This document shows positions 1-6,260 of a stretch of 7,391 bases of DNA, piece by piece. The translations under genes and the position numbers were made by a program. Source of the stretch: Candidatus Parepulonipiscium sp. PG-Nun2H_MBin03. Lineage in GTDB: Bacteria > Bacillota > Clostridia > Lachnospirales > Cellulosilyticaceae. Where the stretch lies: the NCBI GenBank assembly GCA_001995005.1, contig MDJN01000204.1, positions 1 to 7,391 on the forward strand. Direction: 5' to 3'. The notes beneath the pieces were generated by a model. The model made no database searches, was not told where the DNA came from, and saw only the letters and a list, made by a program, of their open reading frames with translations. The number at the start of each line of letters is the position of its first letter. The first letter of the stretch is position 1.

Positions 1-503
1 CTATAATAATAAACAAAATAAAAAATAGCGATATAGCAGATATAATTGTTGCAGAAATTTTAGTAGCAGTTAAAGACAACATAGGGCCGTTTCGTATGTT
101 TGTGGGAGATACATTTATTGATAATTTAAGCTTAAAAGCTAAAGAAGTTATTAACAGTGCTATTGATAAAAAAGCTGATGCCTATGTGAGAAATATGGTT
201 TCGCAAGAAGTTGAAACATTTTTGCATAAGCCTATAAATGAAGTGGCAGATAGCATAAGCATCTATAAAGACGTTATAACAGATGTAATATTTAATATGT
301 ACAAAGCGTTTGTAGATACGAGAGCAGAGGGATTAGTAAAAAAGATTGAAATATCAGAGATTGTAAAACAAAAAATCGTAATGTACGAGCCAGCAAAGCT
401 TGAAGAAATAATCTTGATGGTGGTAAAAAAAGAATTAAGTGCTATTATATATTTAGGAGTTTTATTAGGTGCAATTATGGGCTTTGTCATGAATTTATTT
501 TAA
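1..503 (+). CDS. DUF445 family membrane protein, C-terminal part (5' end outside window)
   Basis: The reading frame is open from the first complete codon at base 3 to a TAA at 501-503, giving 166 visible residues. The ATG at 96 is only an internal methionine: it has no ribosome binding site and the frame continues upstream of it. The visible part is a long, charged, probably helical stretch rich in Lys, Glu, Ile and Val, ending in a hydrophobic C-terminal helix (ending LGVLLGAIMGFVMNLF). The pattern of a KKEL-type segment, then a Tyr-Leu-Gly start of a glycine-rich membrane helix at the extreme C-terminus, is typical of DUF445 (YheB-like) proteins. These are usually about 380-420 residues, so roughly the last 40 percent is present. 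The family's molecular function is not established; members are membrane anchored and often linked to the cell envelope. It is the first visible gene of the plus-strand operon, 12 nt before pepD. The family call rests on motif memory, not a search. Confidence 0.8.
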   Translation, partial: IIINKIKNSDIADIIVAEILVAVKDNIGPFRMFVGDTFIDNLSLKAKEVINSAIDKKADAYVRNMVSQEVETFLHKPINEVADSISIYKDVITDVIFNMYKAFVDTRAEGLVKKIEISEIVKQKIVMYEPAKLEEIILMVVKKELSAIIYLGVLLGAIMGFVMNLF

Positions 504-515
504 AGGAGCATATTT

Positions 516-1964
516 ATGAGTCAGGTATTAGAATATTTTAAATTAGTAAGTTCAATTCCTCGTGGTTCAGGGCATGAAAAATTAATAAGCAATGCTATGA
601 TTAAATTTGCAAGAAATCATAAACTAGAAGTAAGAAGAGATAAGGCTAACAACGTTTATATTTATAAGCCGGCAATGGGCGGAATGTGGGACAGTGAGCC
701 TATTATTTTGCAAGGACATCTGGATATGGTTTGGGAAAAAGATAAAGATACAGAATTTGATTTTTTGACTAATGGAATAAATTTAGAAGTTGAAGGAGAT
801 TTTATTTCAGCAAAAGGCACTACGCTAGGAGCGGATAACGGCGTAGCAATTGCGTATATGATGGCTATTTTAGCAGATAAGACTCTTTTGCACCCAAGGC
901 TTTGTTGTGTTATGACTACAGAAGAAGAGACAGGAATGGGTGGGGCAGCTAGTCTTGTACCTGAGTATATAGAAGGAAAAATTTTGATTAATCTTGATAC
1001 AGATAATGAGGGCGAATTTTTAGTTAGTTGTGCGGGCGGTGCCAGATGTGAGATTACTGCTGATATTAGTTATGTAAATGTGGATGCAGATGAGATTGGA
1101 TTTAACATACGAGTAGGGGGATTGTTAGGAGGACATTCGGGTGCAGAAATTCATAAAGAGCGTGGCAATGCTAATATAATTATGGCACAAATATTAGATG
1201 TTTTAATTGATGAATTTGATATTGGGATAGCCACAATAGATGGAGGTACTAAAGATAATGTTATTACGAGAGAATGCGATGCAATAATTTCTATAAAAGA
1301 AGCTGATAGAGAGAGATTGTTTAAACGTATTACAGAACTTGAGTCTAATATTTATTCTACTTTTAAAAGCCATGATGGCGGCGTATTAATTAGTATTTTA
1401 CCCTGTGAAATTACCAAAAAAATAGTAAACAAGAGGCAAATTGTTGATATCTTATTATTATCACCTAATGGAATTATAGAGATGAGCCAAGAAATTAGTG
1501 GATTAGTACAGACTTCTCTTAATATGGGTGTGGTTGATACAACAGATGATAAAGTATCAGTAATTTTTGCGGTAAGAAGTTCTAAAGAATCTAGTAAGCA
1601 ACTTATAATTAAGAAATTAAGTAATATAGCACGTGTTTTAAATATTAATTTCAAATGTTATAGTGAATATCCAGCGTGGGAATATAATGAGAAATCTAAA
1701 ATACGAGATAGAGCAGTCCAATTATATAGAGAAATGTATAAAATTGAACCTGATGAAGAAGGGCCAGAAATTAAGGCTATTCATGCAGGGTTAGAGTGTG
1801 GCTTTTTGACAGAAAAAATACCAGACGTAGATATTATTGCGTTCGGACCTAATGTTTACGATATTCATACTCCTAAAGAAAGAATGAGTATTAGTTCATT
1901 TGAGAGAGTATATGAATTTTTGGTAAAATTATTGGCTAAAACCGAGGTGAAGATTGAAAATTGA
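516..1964 (+). CDS. pepD: Aminoacyl-histidine dipeptidase / cytosol non-specific dipeptidase, M20 family
   Basis: This is a zinc-dependent cytosolic dipeptidase that hydrolyses dipeptides, including Xaa-His, for amino-acid recycling. At 482 residues it matches the family length (about 480-490) and appears intact. Visible motifs in order: QGHLDMV with metal ligand His68 and Asp70; TTLGADNG with bridging Asp107; TTEEETGMGGA with catalytic Glu137 and metal ligand Glu138; LINLDTDNEGE with Asp161; a lid/dimerisation domain from about residue 190 containing GGHSGAEIHKERGNA (His207); and near the C-terminus IHAGLECG (His423, Glu426) and DIHTPKERMS (His451, last metal ligand). Roles are assigned by analogy with E. 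coli PepD. The ATG at 516 has an AAGGAG at 503-508, 7 nt upstream. There is no signal peptide, as expected for a cytosolic enzyme. The gene lies 12 nt after the DUF445 gene and its last 11 nt overlap the next gene, so it should be co-transcribed. Confidence 0.96.
   Translation: MSQVLEYFKLVSSIPRGSGHEKLISNAMIKFARNHKLEVRRDKANNVYIYKPAMGGMWDSEPIILQGHLDMVWEKDKDTEFDFLTNGINLEVEGDFISAKGTTLGADNGVAIAYMMAILADKTLLHPRLCCVMTTEEETGMGGAASLVPEYIEGKILINLDTDNEGEFLVSCAGGARCEITADISYVNVDADEIGFNIRVGGLLGGHSGAEIHKERGNANIIMAQILDVLIDEFDIGIATIDGGTKDNVITRECDAIISIKEADRERLFKRITELESNIYSTFKSHDGGVLISILPCEITKKIVNKRQIVDILLLSPNGIIEMSQEISGLVQTSLNMGVVDTTDDKVSVIFAVRSSKESSKQLIIKKLSNIARVLNINFKCYSEYPAWEYNEKSKIRDRAVQLYREMYKIEPDEEGPEIKAIHAGLECGFLTEKIPDVDIIAFGPNVYDIHTPKERMSISSFERVYEFLVKLLAKTEVKIEN
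1944..1950 (+). promoter_or_regulatory. Shine-Dalgarno site inside the pepD 3' end, setting a TTG start at 1954
   Basis: GAGGTGA complements the 16S rRNA 3' end. Its GAGG core lies 6 nt before the TTG at 1954. No ATG or GTG occurs in this frame before the first membrane helix, so the site supports the TTG as start and places the signal within pepD coding sequence. Confidence 0.7.
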
Positions 1965-3090
1965 AAAAAATAATAAGTATTTTACGATATGCGTTTATGT
2001 TAGTGTAAGTGTAATTATAGTATTATTGTGTCTATTTGCCATAGCCAAGCTTAATATTATTTTTGCTAGTGTTTGGGGTACAATTAAGTGGATTATAGGG
2101 ATATTTAGTCCTTTGATTTGGGCGTTTTTAATTGCGTATTTGGTAGAACCTATAGTAGATTTATATAATTCAAAAATTACCTATAAGTCTAATAAAAAGA
2201 GATTATTAGCAACGCTATTAGGATTTATAACTATAGTGGCTTTTATAGGAATTTTTATATTGATGATTAGCATGAATATAAAACAAGTTATAAATGAAAC
2301 AGATATCAAAGGTATTGTAAATACAATCACTGCCTATCTAACACATTTTCAGTCTATGGCAGATGATTTTATTGCAGGGTTTGAGCTAGATGAAGTTTCA
2401 AATATAGGAAGTCAAGTTCTTTCTAAAGTTTATAGTATGATTGACAATTTTGTAGCTAAGGCTAGCGATATTTTGGTTAAAATCGTTGAAAATATTGGTA
2501 AATATGTTATTGATATTATATTTGGAATTATTTTATCTATATATATGATTAAGGACAAACCCAAACTTTTAAAAATCTGGGCTAATATATTAAAGTTAAT
2601 ATTTAAGCCAAAAAATTATGAAGAAATTACTGCTGTTGGGCGAGATTTAAACTTAGTTTTTACGGGTTATATTAGAGGTCAAATTATAGATTGTATTATT
2701 ATGACTATTCTAATAAGTGTAGGGCTAAGTATAATAGGGCTTGATTTTGCAGTTATTATTGGAACTGTGGCAGGACTCTTTAATATAATTCCTTATTTTG
2801 GGCCAATAGTAGGGCTTGTATTAGCTGGTATTATTGGGGTGATAGGTGAAGAGCCTAAAATGGCAATCTATGCAATTATAGTAGTTTTAGTATTACAACA
2901 AATTGATGGTTTTATTATTGTTCCTAAAATTATAGGTGATAATGTAAAACTTCATCCTATTGCAGTGTTGCTTGCCATTTTAGTAGGCGGAGAGTTATTT
3001 GGGATATTTGGTATGTTAATAGGTGTACCGGTTGTAGCACTTGCTAGAGTAATTATTATAAGATATGTGGGGAACATTTTTAGTGAATAG
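1954..3090 (+). CDS. AI-2E family transporter (UPF0118, YtvI/PerM-like permease)
   Basis: This is a polytopic inner-membrane protein of 378 residues, normal length for the AI-2E transporter family. Hydrophobic segments fall near residues 13-31, 45-63, 84-106, 184-200, 243-262, 265-295, 302-317 and 335-365. A long, more polar region at about 107-183 sits between the third and fourth, where this family has its soluble insert. The second half carries the family signature: FNIIPYFGPIVG (276-287), then a glycine-rich helix, QQIDGFIIVPKIIGD (315-329), and HPIAVLLAILVGGELFGIFG with a terminal GVPVVALAR. The substrate cannot be read from sequence. Characterised relatives include AI-2 exporter TqsA and sodium/proton antiporters, so the AI-2 name should be taken loosely. 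Translation starts at TTG 1954, overlapping pepD by 11 nt, which suggests translational coupling. The 3' end overlaps the next gene by 8 nt. Confidence 0.92.
   Translation: MKIEKNNKYFTICVYVSVSVIIVLLCLFAIAKLNIIFASVWGTIKWIIGIFSPLIWAFLIAYLVEPIVDLYNSKITYKSNKKRLLATLLGFITIVAFIGIFILMISMNIKQVINETDIKGIVNTITAYLTHFQSMADDFIAGFELDEVSNIGSQVLSKVYSMIDNFVAKASDILVKIVENIGKYVIDIIFGIILSIYMIKDKPKLLKIWANILKLIFKPKNYEEITAVGRDLNLVFTGYIRGQIIDCIIMTILISVGLSIIGLDFAVIIGTVAGLFNIIPYFGPIVGLVLAGIIGVIGEEPKMAIYAIIVVLVLQQIDGFIIVPKIIGDNVKLHPIAVLLAILVGGELFGIFGMLIGVPVVALARVIIIRYVGNIFSE
3069..3073 (+). promoter_or_regulatory. Shine-Dalgarno site favouring a GTG start at 3083
   Basis: GGGGA lies 9 nt before GTG 3083, inside the 3' end of the permease gene. 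An in-frame ATG at 3065 lies just before this site and has only AT-rich sequence upstream, so the GTG is the better supported start. Confidence 0.6.
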
Positions 3091-3895
3091 TAGAATAATA
3101 GAATTATGCAGTGACTTAGGAATTGATACGATTGGCTTTTTTGAAGGGGGTATATCAATTGCGTTTGCATATAATTTCTTTGACACAACAGATAATGGAT
3201 TTTCGACATACACTAAAAGAGCTGATTACCATTATATAGTAAGAATATACCTAGATAAAATTTGTAGCTATATTCAGTCGTTAGGGTTTATGGCAGAAGC
3301 TTTTGTAGATAGTAATCCTTTACCGGAAAGATATTTGGCAAGTAAATGTGGAGTAGGTTTTATAGGGAAAAATGGTATGCTGATTACTAAAAAATATGGG
3401 TCGTATGTATTTTTAAGTGAGATTTTAACCAATATGCCCTTAAAACTAACCATGCCTAATAAAAATAGTTGTGGTAATTGCAATCTATGTATACAAGCGT
3501 GTCCGGTAAATGCCATTTATGATAAAACTAAATGCTTGTCATTAATTACACAAAAGAAACATATTAATATTGAGGAAGTTAATTCACTTTGTGGAAATAT
3601 TTTTGGTTGTGATATTTGCCAGATAGTATGCCCGCATAATAAAAATGCTATGCCCAGTCAAATTGACGAATTTAAAACCCTATCTTTTATGGAACAAGAC
3701 GCATTTATTTATGCAAGTATGGATAATAGTTTTTTTAAAGAATATATAAAGAAAACATCCTGCGGATTTAAAGGAAAAAATATAATTATAAGGAATGCTT
3801 TAATCGCATTAAGTAAAAGAGGGGATGAAATTAGACAATTTAAAGGGAATTCTGAATATATAAATTTCTATATTAAATTGTTAAGGGGTGATTAG
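3083..3895 (+). CDS. Short QueG-like double [4Fe-4S] cluster protein (epoxyqueuosine reductase family)
   Basis: QueG reduces epoxyqueuosine to queuosine in tRNA, using cobalamin and two [4Fe-4S] clusters. From GTG 3083 this protein has 270 residues, against about 370-390 for typical QueG. Family features are clear: ADYHYIV (47-53); FVDSNPLPERYLASKCGVGFIGKN (74-97), which holds Asp76, the probable counterpart of the catalytic acid; CGNCNLCIQACP with Cys130, 133, 136 and 140; Cys151; and GCDICQIVCPHN with Cys176, 179 and 183. All eight cluster cysteines are present. IRNALIAL (236-243) resembles the start of the QueG C-terminal helical region, which is mostly absent. Between GIDTIGF (13-19) and SIAFAYN (25-31) the usual intervening stretch of some tens of residues is missing. 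No other queuosine gene is visible. It could be a genuine short QueG, a paralogue acting on another substrate, or a non-catalytic ferredoxin-like relative. Family membership is firm; the reaction is not. Confidence 0.85.
   Translation: MNSRIIELCSDLGIDTIGFFEGGISIAFAYNFFDTTDNGFSTYTKRADYHYIVRIYLDKICSYIQSLGFMAEAFVDSNPLPERYLASKCGVGFIGKNGMLITKKYGSYVFLSEILTNMPLKLTMPNKNSCGNCNLCIQACPVNAIYDKTKCLSLITQKKHINIEEVNSLCGNIFGCDICQIVCPHNKNAMPSQIDEFKTLSFMEQDAFIYASMDNSFFKEYIKKTSCGFKGKNIIIRNALIALSKRGDEIRQFKGNSEYINFYIKLLRGD
3883..3890 (+). promoter_or_regulatory. Shine-Dalgarno site setting a TTG start at 3896
   Basis: AAGGGGTG sits in the last codons of the QueG-like gene; its GGGG core ends 7 nt before TTG 3896. 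The TTG directly follows the upstream TAG stop, and the frame has no ATG or GTG start before the membrane helix, so this site supports the TTG. Confidence 0.65.
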
Positions 3896-5029
3896 TTGAA
3901 GGTAGTTAGATGGAAATTAGTAATTATTATTATATTAAGTTTTTTGGCAGGGATTTTAACTTATAAATATATTGTACCTGTGGTGCACATAACAAGAGCG
4001 AGTTTAAACACGGCTAAAGTCTTACAAAAAAGAATTCCGACTATTCCTATAGAGAATGTTAAAATAGAGATAGTTATGGACAATTTTCATGAAGCTGAGA
4101 TTAAAATTATTGATTTTTTGATGTCACACGTAGGCAGTACAATAACTCTACAAACTTTTGAAGACAAGCTACTGATGGAAGTTGCTACTTATATATTTGA
4201 TGATAAGTTAGACTATATTTTTGGTGTTTATAGAGATAATGAGATAGTAGCGGTTAATAAAAATGATACCTTTGCAATCTCTGAGATAAAATTTACTGCT
4301 TCAGATGAAGCAAGATATGAGATTACTAAGCAAGTAGCTAAAATTCTTATACGTAATATTAAGGTAGAGCAAGCTAGAACAGATGACAGTAAAGTATACT
4401 CTTTTAATATAAGTAAGGATGCTGTAAATGAAGCATTAAATACAGCTTTAGATATGACGCTAGACTTAGATGAATTTCATCAATATATGGTTATGTTATA
4501 TGAATTTACTGAAGGGCATATAAGTTATGATGAATTAAATGCAGAAGTAGAAGATTTAAGGAGTCAAGGGAAAAAAGCTATAACTGATTTACAACTAGAT
4601 TTGGATATAAGCATAATTGTTAATAAATATATTGAGCAAGTTACCATACCGTTAGACTTTGTATATCAAGGTACATATTATAGATTTGATATTAACCTTG
4701 CTTTTGATGATGAAATAGTTTATATGAATATAGACGCTTTGTTAGATGAAAAAAATTATAAATTGGTTGTAAATTGGTATGAAGATAAGATTATGGCCTA
4801 TTTAGCAGAAGGTATGACTGATAAAGGATATCTAGAAGTAGGCTTAAATAATGGAAATTTGAACTTGAGTGCAATTATACAAGATTTACTTGAATTAGAG
4901 CTTAATGGCACAATAAGTGAGGATAAAATTGAAATTTTAGGGGCTAATTTTACGGTGAAAGATTTGTTAAACGTTATATTTGATATTACAGCAACTATTA
5001 CATCAAGCGAAGACTTCTATATTAATTAA
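3896..5029 (+). CDS. Hypothetical single-pass membrane-anchored protein with large extracytoplasmic domain
   Basis: I do not recognise this 377-residue protein. It begins with a short basic stretch (MKVVRWK) and one hydrophobic helix at about residues 7-29, with no cleavage site or lipobox cysteine, so it is most likely an uncleaved signal anchor with the remaining ~345 residues outside the membrane. The outer part has no cysteines and is acidic. It alternates short hydrophobic strand-like stretches (ITLQTFEDKLLMEV, IPLDFVYQGTYYRFDINLAF, KNYKLVVNWYEDKIMAYL, NGNLNLSAIIQDLLELELNG) with helical charged segments at about 135-160 and 172-226. This suggests a beta-rich fold, perhaps of a lipid- or envelope-binding type, but that is a guess from pattern only. 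It is the last gene of the operon: the TTG start follows the QueG-like stop codon with no gap, and the stop codon lies in the terminator palindrome. It has no visible functional link to the QueG-like gene beyond co-transcription. Confidence 0.8.
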   Translation: MKVVRWKLVIIIILSFLAGILTYKYIVPVVHITRASLNTAKVLQKRIPTIPIENVKIEIVMDNFHEAEIKIIDFLMSHVGSTITLQTFEDKLLMEVATYIFDDKLDYIFGVYRDNEIVAVNKNDTFAISEIKFTASDEARYEITKQVAKILIRNIKVEQARTDDSKVYSFNISKDAVNEALNTALDMTLDLDEFHQYMVMLYEFTEGHISYDELNAEVEDLRSQGKKAITDLQLDLDISIIVNKYIEQVTIPLDFVYQGTYYRFDINLAFDDEIVYMNIDALLDEKNYKLVVNWYEDKIMAYLAEGMTDKGYLEVGLNNGNLNLSAIIQDLLELELNGTISEDKIEILGANFTVKDLLNVIFDITATITSSEDFYIN

Positions 5030-5072
5030 AAAGATAAGGTTAATACACAAACATATTAACCTTATCTTTTTA
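5027..5072. terminator. Bidirectional Rho-independent terminator between convergent genes
   Basis: A perfect 19-bp inverted repeat: left arm 5027-5045 (TAAAAAGATAAGGTTAATA), 8-nt loop 5046-5053, right arm 5054-5072. Read on either strand, the stem ends in a run of five Ts followed by AT-rich sequence, and begins with the matching A run. The left arm contains the TAA of the membrane-anchored protein gene and the right arm contains the reverse-strand TAA of the exonuclease-like gene. This geometry is expected of a terminator serving both convergent units. Confidence 0.92.
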
Positions 5073-6200
5073 GTTTTTTACTATATCTACATTACATTTT
5101 GGCAAAGGTTTATTAACGAATTGCCATATAGTACTATACGGTAATTTAGTTATCATCTTTTTGGCAGTGTTTTCCTCAAGACACCTTACATATATTTCTT
5201 TAGTTTGATTGGTCACCCTAAAATATGTGCCCATATCAGCAGGTAAATTATACTGTTGGATATATATAGCATAGTCTACAAATACTTCAACAGTAATTTT
5301 TTTGTTAACTAGCATTTGAGCAGCATATAAAAGGCTCTTGTTATATGGATCAGTAATTTTTGTAACAGTATCATAGGGTTGTATGCTTTTTTTTATAGGA
5401 TATACTTCTTGTATTATTTGAGATTTTATAGCAGTTATCTTTTTGATAGAAGGCTCATATCTAAGTTTCTTATATTGGTCATAAAAGATGTCTCTCATTA
5501 ATATATCAAAGGTGTCACTAAGATTTTTTTGTACACGAAAACGTATCTCCTTAAAGTTCTTAGGCAACGTATCCACTTCAGGTGCAGGTACGGCTTTGGA
5601 TTGTAATTTTTGTTCTTTGATATCGTTATAATAATTTCCATAATATGTGTGATTAGCTTTTTTTAAGTCGGTGTGCAATTTTAAAGGTTGCTCATTACCG
5701 ACTATTTTTTGGTATACATATCCTGTAGCTACTGCATCAAACAAAGAAGTATGATATTTATAATGACGAATATTTTCTCGGGCTATTTGAGAAATTACTT
5801 TTTTAATTTGATAATTGGTTATATTTAGGTTAGTTGCTTTTACTTCTAAAGTACCTCGTCCGCAGATTTCTAGCTGTGTTTTTTGAACTATTTGATTTAG
5901 TTGGGTTACGCCGTTGATAGTCTTGTTTATTGAAGATATATCATGGTCTAAGCTCATTCCAACAATTTTAATTTCTTTTATAGGTATAGGTTCCAAAAAA
6001 GCATCAATTAGTAGCTTTAAGGATTGGGCATTTTGCAAATGGTAGTTTATTTGTTGCGGATTATATATTACTTCTTTTTCTCCTGATGTACTGATATAAA
6101 TTTCTAGTACTTTTAGAATAAGTCCATGTTTAAATAGTAATATAGATAATTCACGAATATTACCATTTTTGTAAAACTCAGCGTCAATTGTAATGTACAT
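5070..6200 (-). CDS. Divergent DEDDh 3'-5' exonuclease-like protein with unrecognised C-terminal half
   Basis: The first ~170 of 376 residues look like a DnaQ/RNase T-type exonuclease domain. ITIDAEF supplies the Exo I pair Asp6 and Glu8. IVGMSLDHDISSI (79-91) fits the Exo II pattern, with Asp87 as the likely ligand. YHTSLFDAVATGYVY (149-163) is the Exo III His-x4-Asp motif, His150 and Asp155, followed by the usual alanine-rich helix. All four acidic ligands and the histidine are therefore present, so activity on DNA or RNA ends, using two metal ions, is plausible. After a Pro-containing linker at about 204-213, residues 214-376 are basic and rich in Lys, Tyr and Ile, and match no domain I know; nucleic-acid or partner binding is an inference. 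There is no signal peptide. The ATG at 6200 has AGGAGA at 6206-6211, 5 nt upstream. It lies downstream of the PBP gene with a hairpin between them, so it may need its own promoter or readthrough. The exonuclease call rests on motif spacing alone. Confidence 0.72.
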   Translation of the reverse strand: MYITIDAEFYKNGNIRELSILLFKHGLILKVLEIYISTSGEKEVIYNPQQINYHLQNAQSLKLLIDAFLEPIPIKEIKIVGMSLDHDISSINKTINGVTQLNQIVQKTQLEICGRGTLEVKATNLNITNYQIKKVISQIARENIRHYKYHTSLFDAVATGYVYQKIVGNEQPLKLHTDLKKANHTYYGNYYNDIKEQKLQSKAVPAPEVDTLPKNFKEIRFRVQKNLSDTFDILMRDIFYDQYKKLRYEPSIKKITAIKSQIIQEVYPIKKSIQPYDTVTKITDPYNKSLLYAAQMLVNKKITVEVFVDYAIYIQQYNLPADMGTYFRVTNQTKEIYVRCLEENTAKKMITKLPYSTIWQFVNKPLPKCNVDIVKN

Positions 6201-6229
6201 AATTATCTCCTAATTTTTGACAAATACAT

Positions 6230-6253
6230 AGGGTGAACAGTTTAGTTCACCCT
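6230..6253 (-). terminator. Probable terminator hairpin after the PBP gene
   Basis: A 9-bp perfect stem (arms 6230-6238 and 6245-6253, GGGTGAAC core) with a 6-nt loop begins 7 nt after the reverse-strand PBP stop codon. On the minus strand it follows an A/T-rich run and is followed by TATGTATTTG, which is T-rich but not a clean T tract, so it may be a leaky terminator. It occupies much of the 60-nt gap before the exonuclease-like gene. I see no convincing -35/-10 pair in that gap. Confidence 0.6.
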
Positions 6254-6260
6254 TAAAAAT

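Noticed and set aside
96..503. DUF445-like gene starting at the ATG at 96
   Set aside because: The same frame is open to the left edge, the ATG has no ribosome binding site, and 135 residues would be far too short for the family; it is an internal methionine of a truncated gene.
1352..1654. Antisense open frame within pepD
   Set aside because: It lies opposite a well-conserved enzyme, has no ribosome binding site that I can see, and its translation is a Leu/Ile/Ser-rich shadow of the AT-rich coding strand. The same holds for antisense frames at 263-490, 2952-3213 and 3274-3516.
3065..3082. ATG at 3065 as start of the QueG-like protein
   Set aside because: No ribosome binding site precedes it, while GGGGA lies between it and GTG 3083 at good spacing. 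It remains possible and would add six residues.
1954..3090. Quorum-sensing (AI-2) function for the permease
   Set aside because: The family name comes from one member; others are ion antiporters, and no luxS or lsr gene is visible here.
5070..6200. Defence system built around the exonuclease-like gene
   Set aside because: Neighbours are a cell-wall synthase and a housekeeping-type operon; no helicase, toxin, reverse transcriptase, CRISPR array or mobile element is visible.
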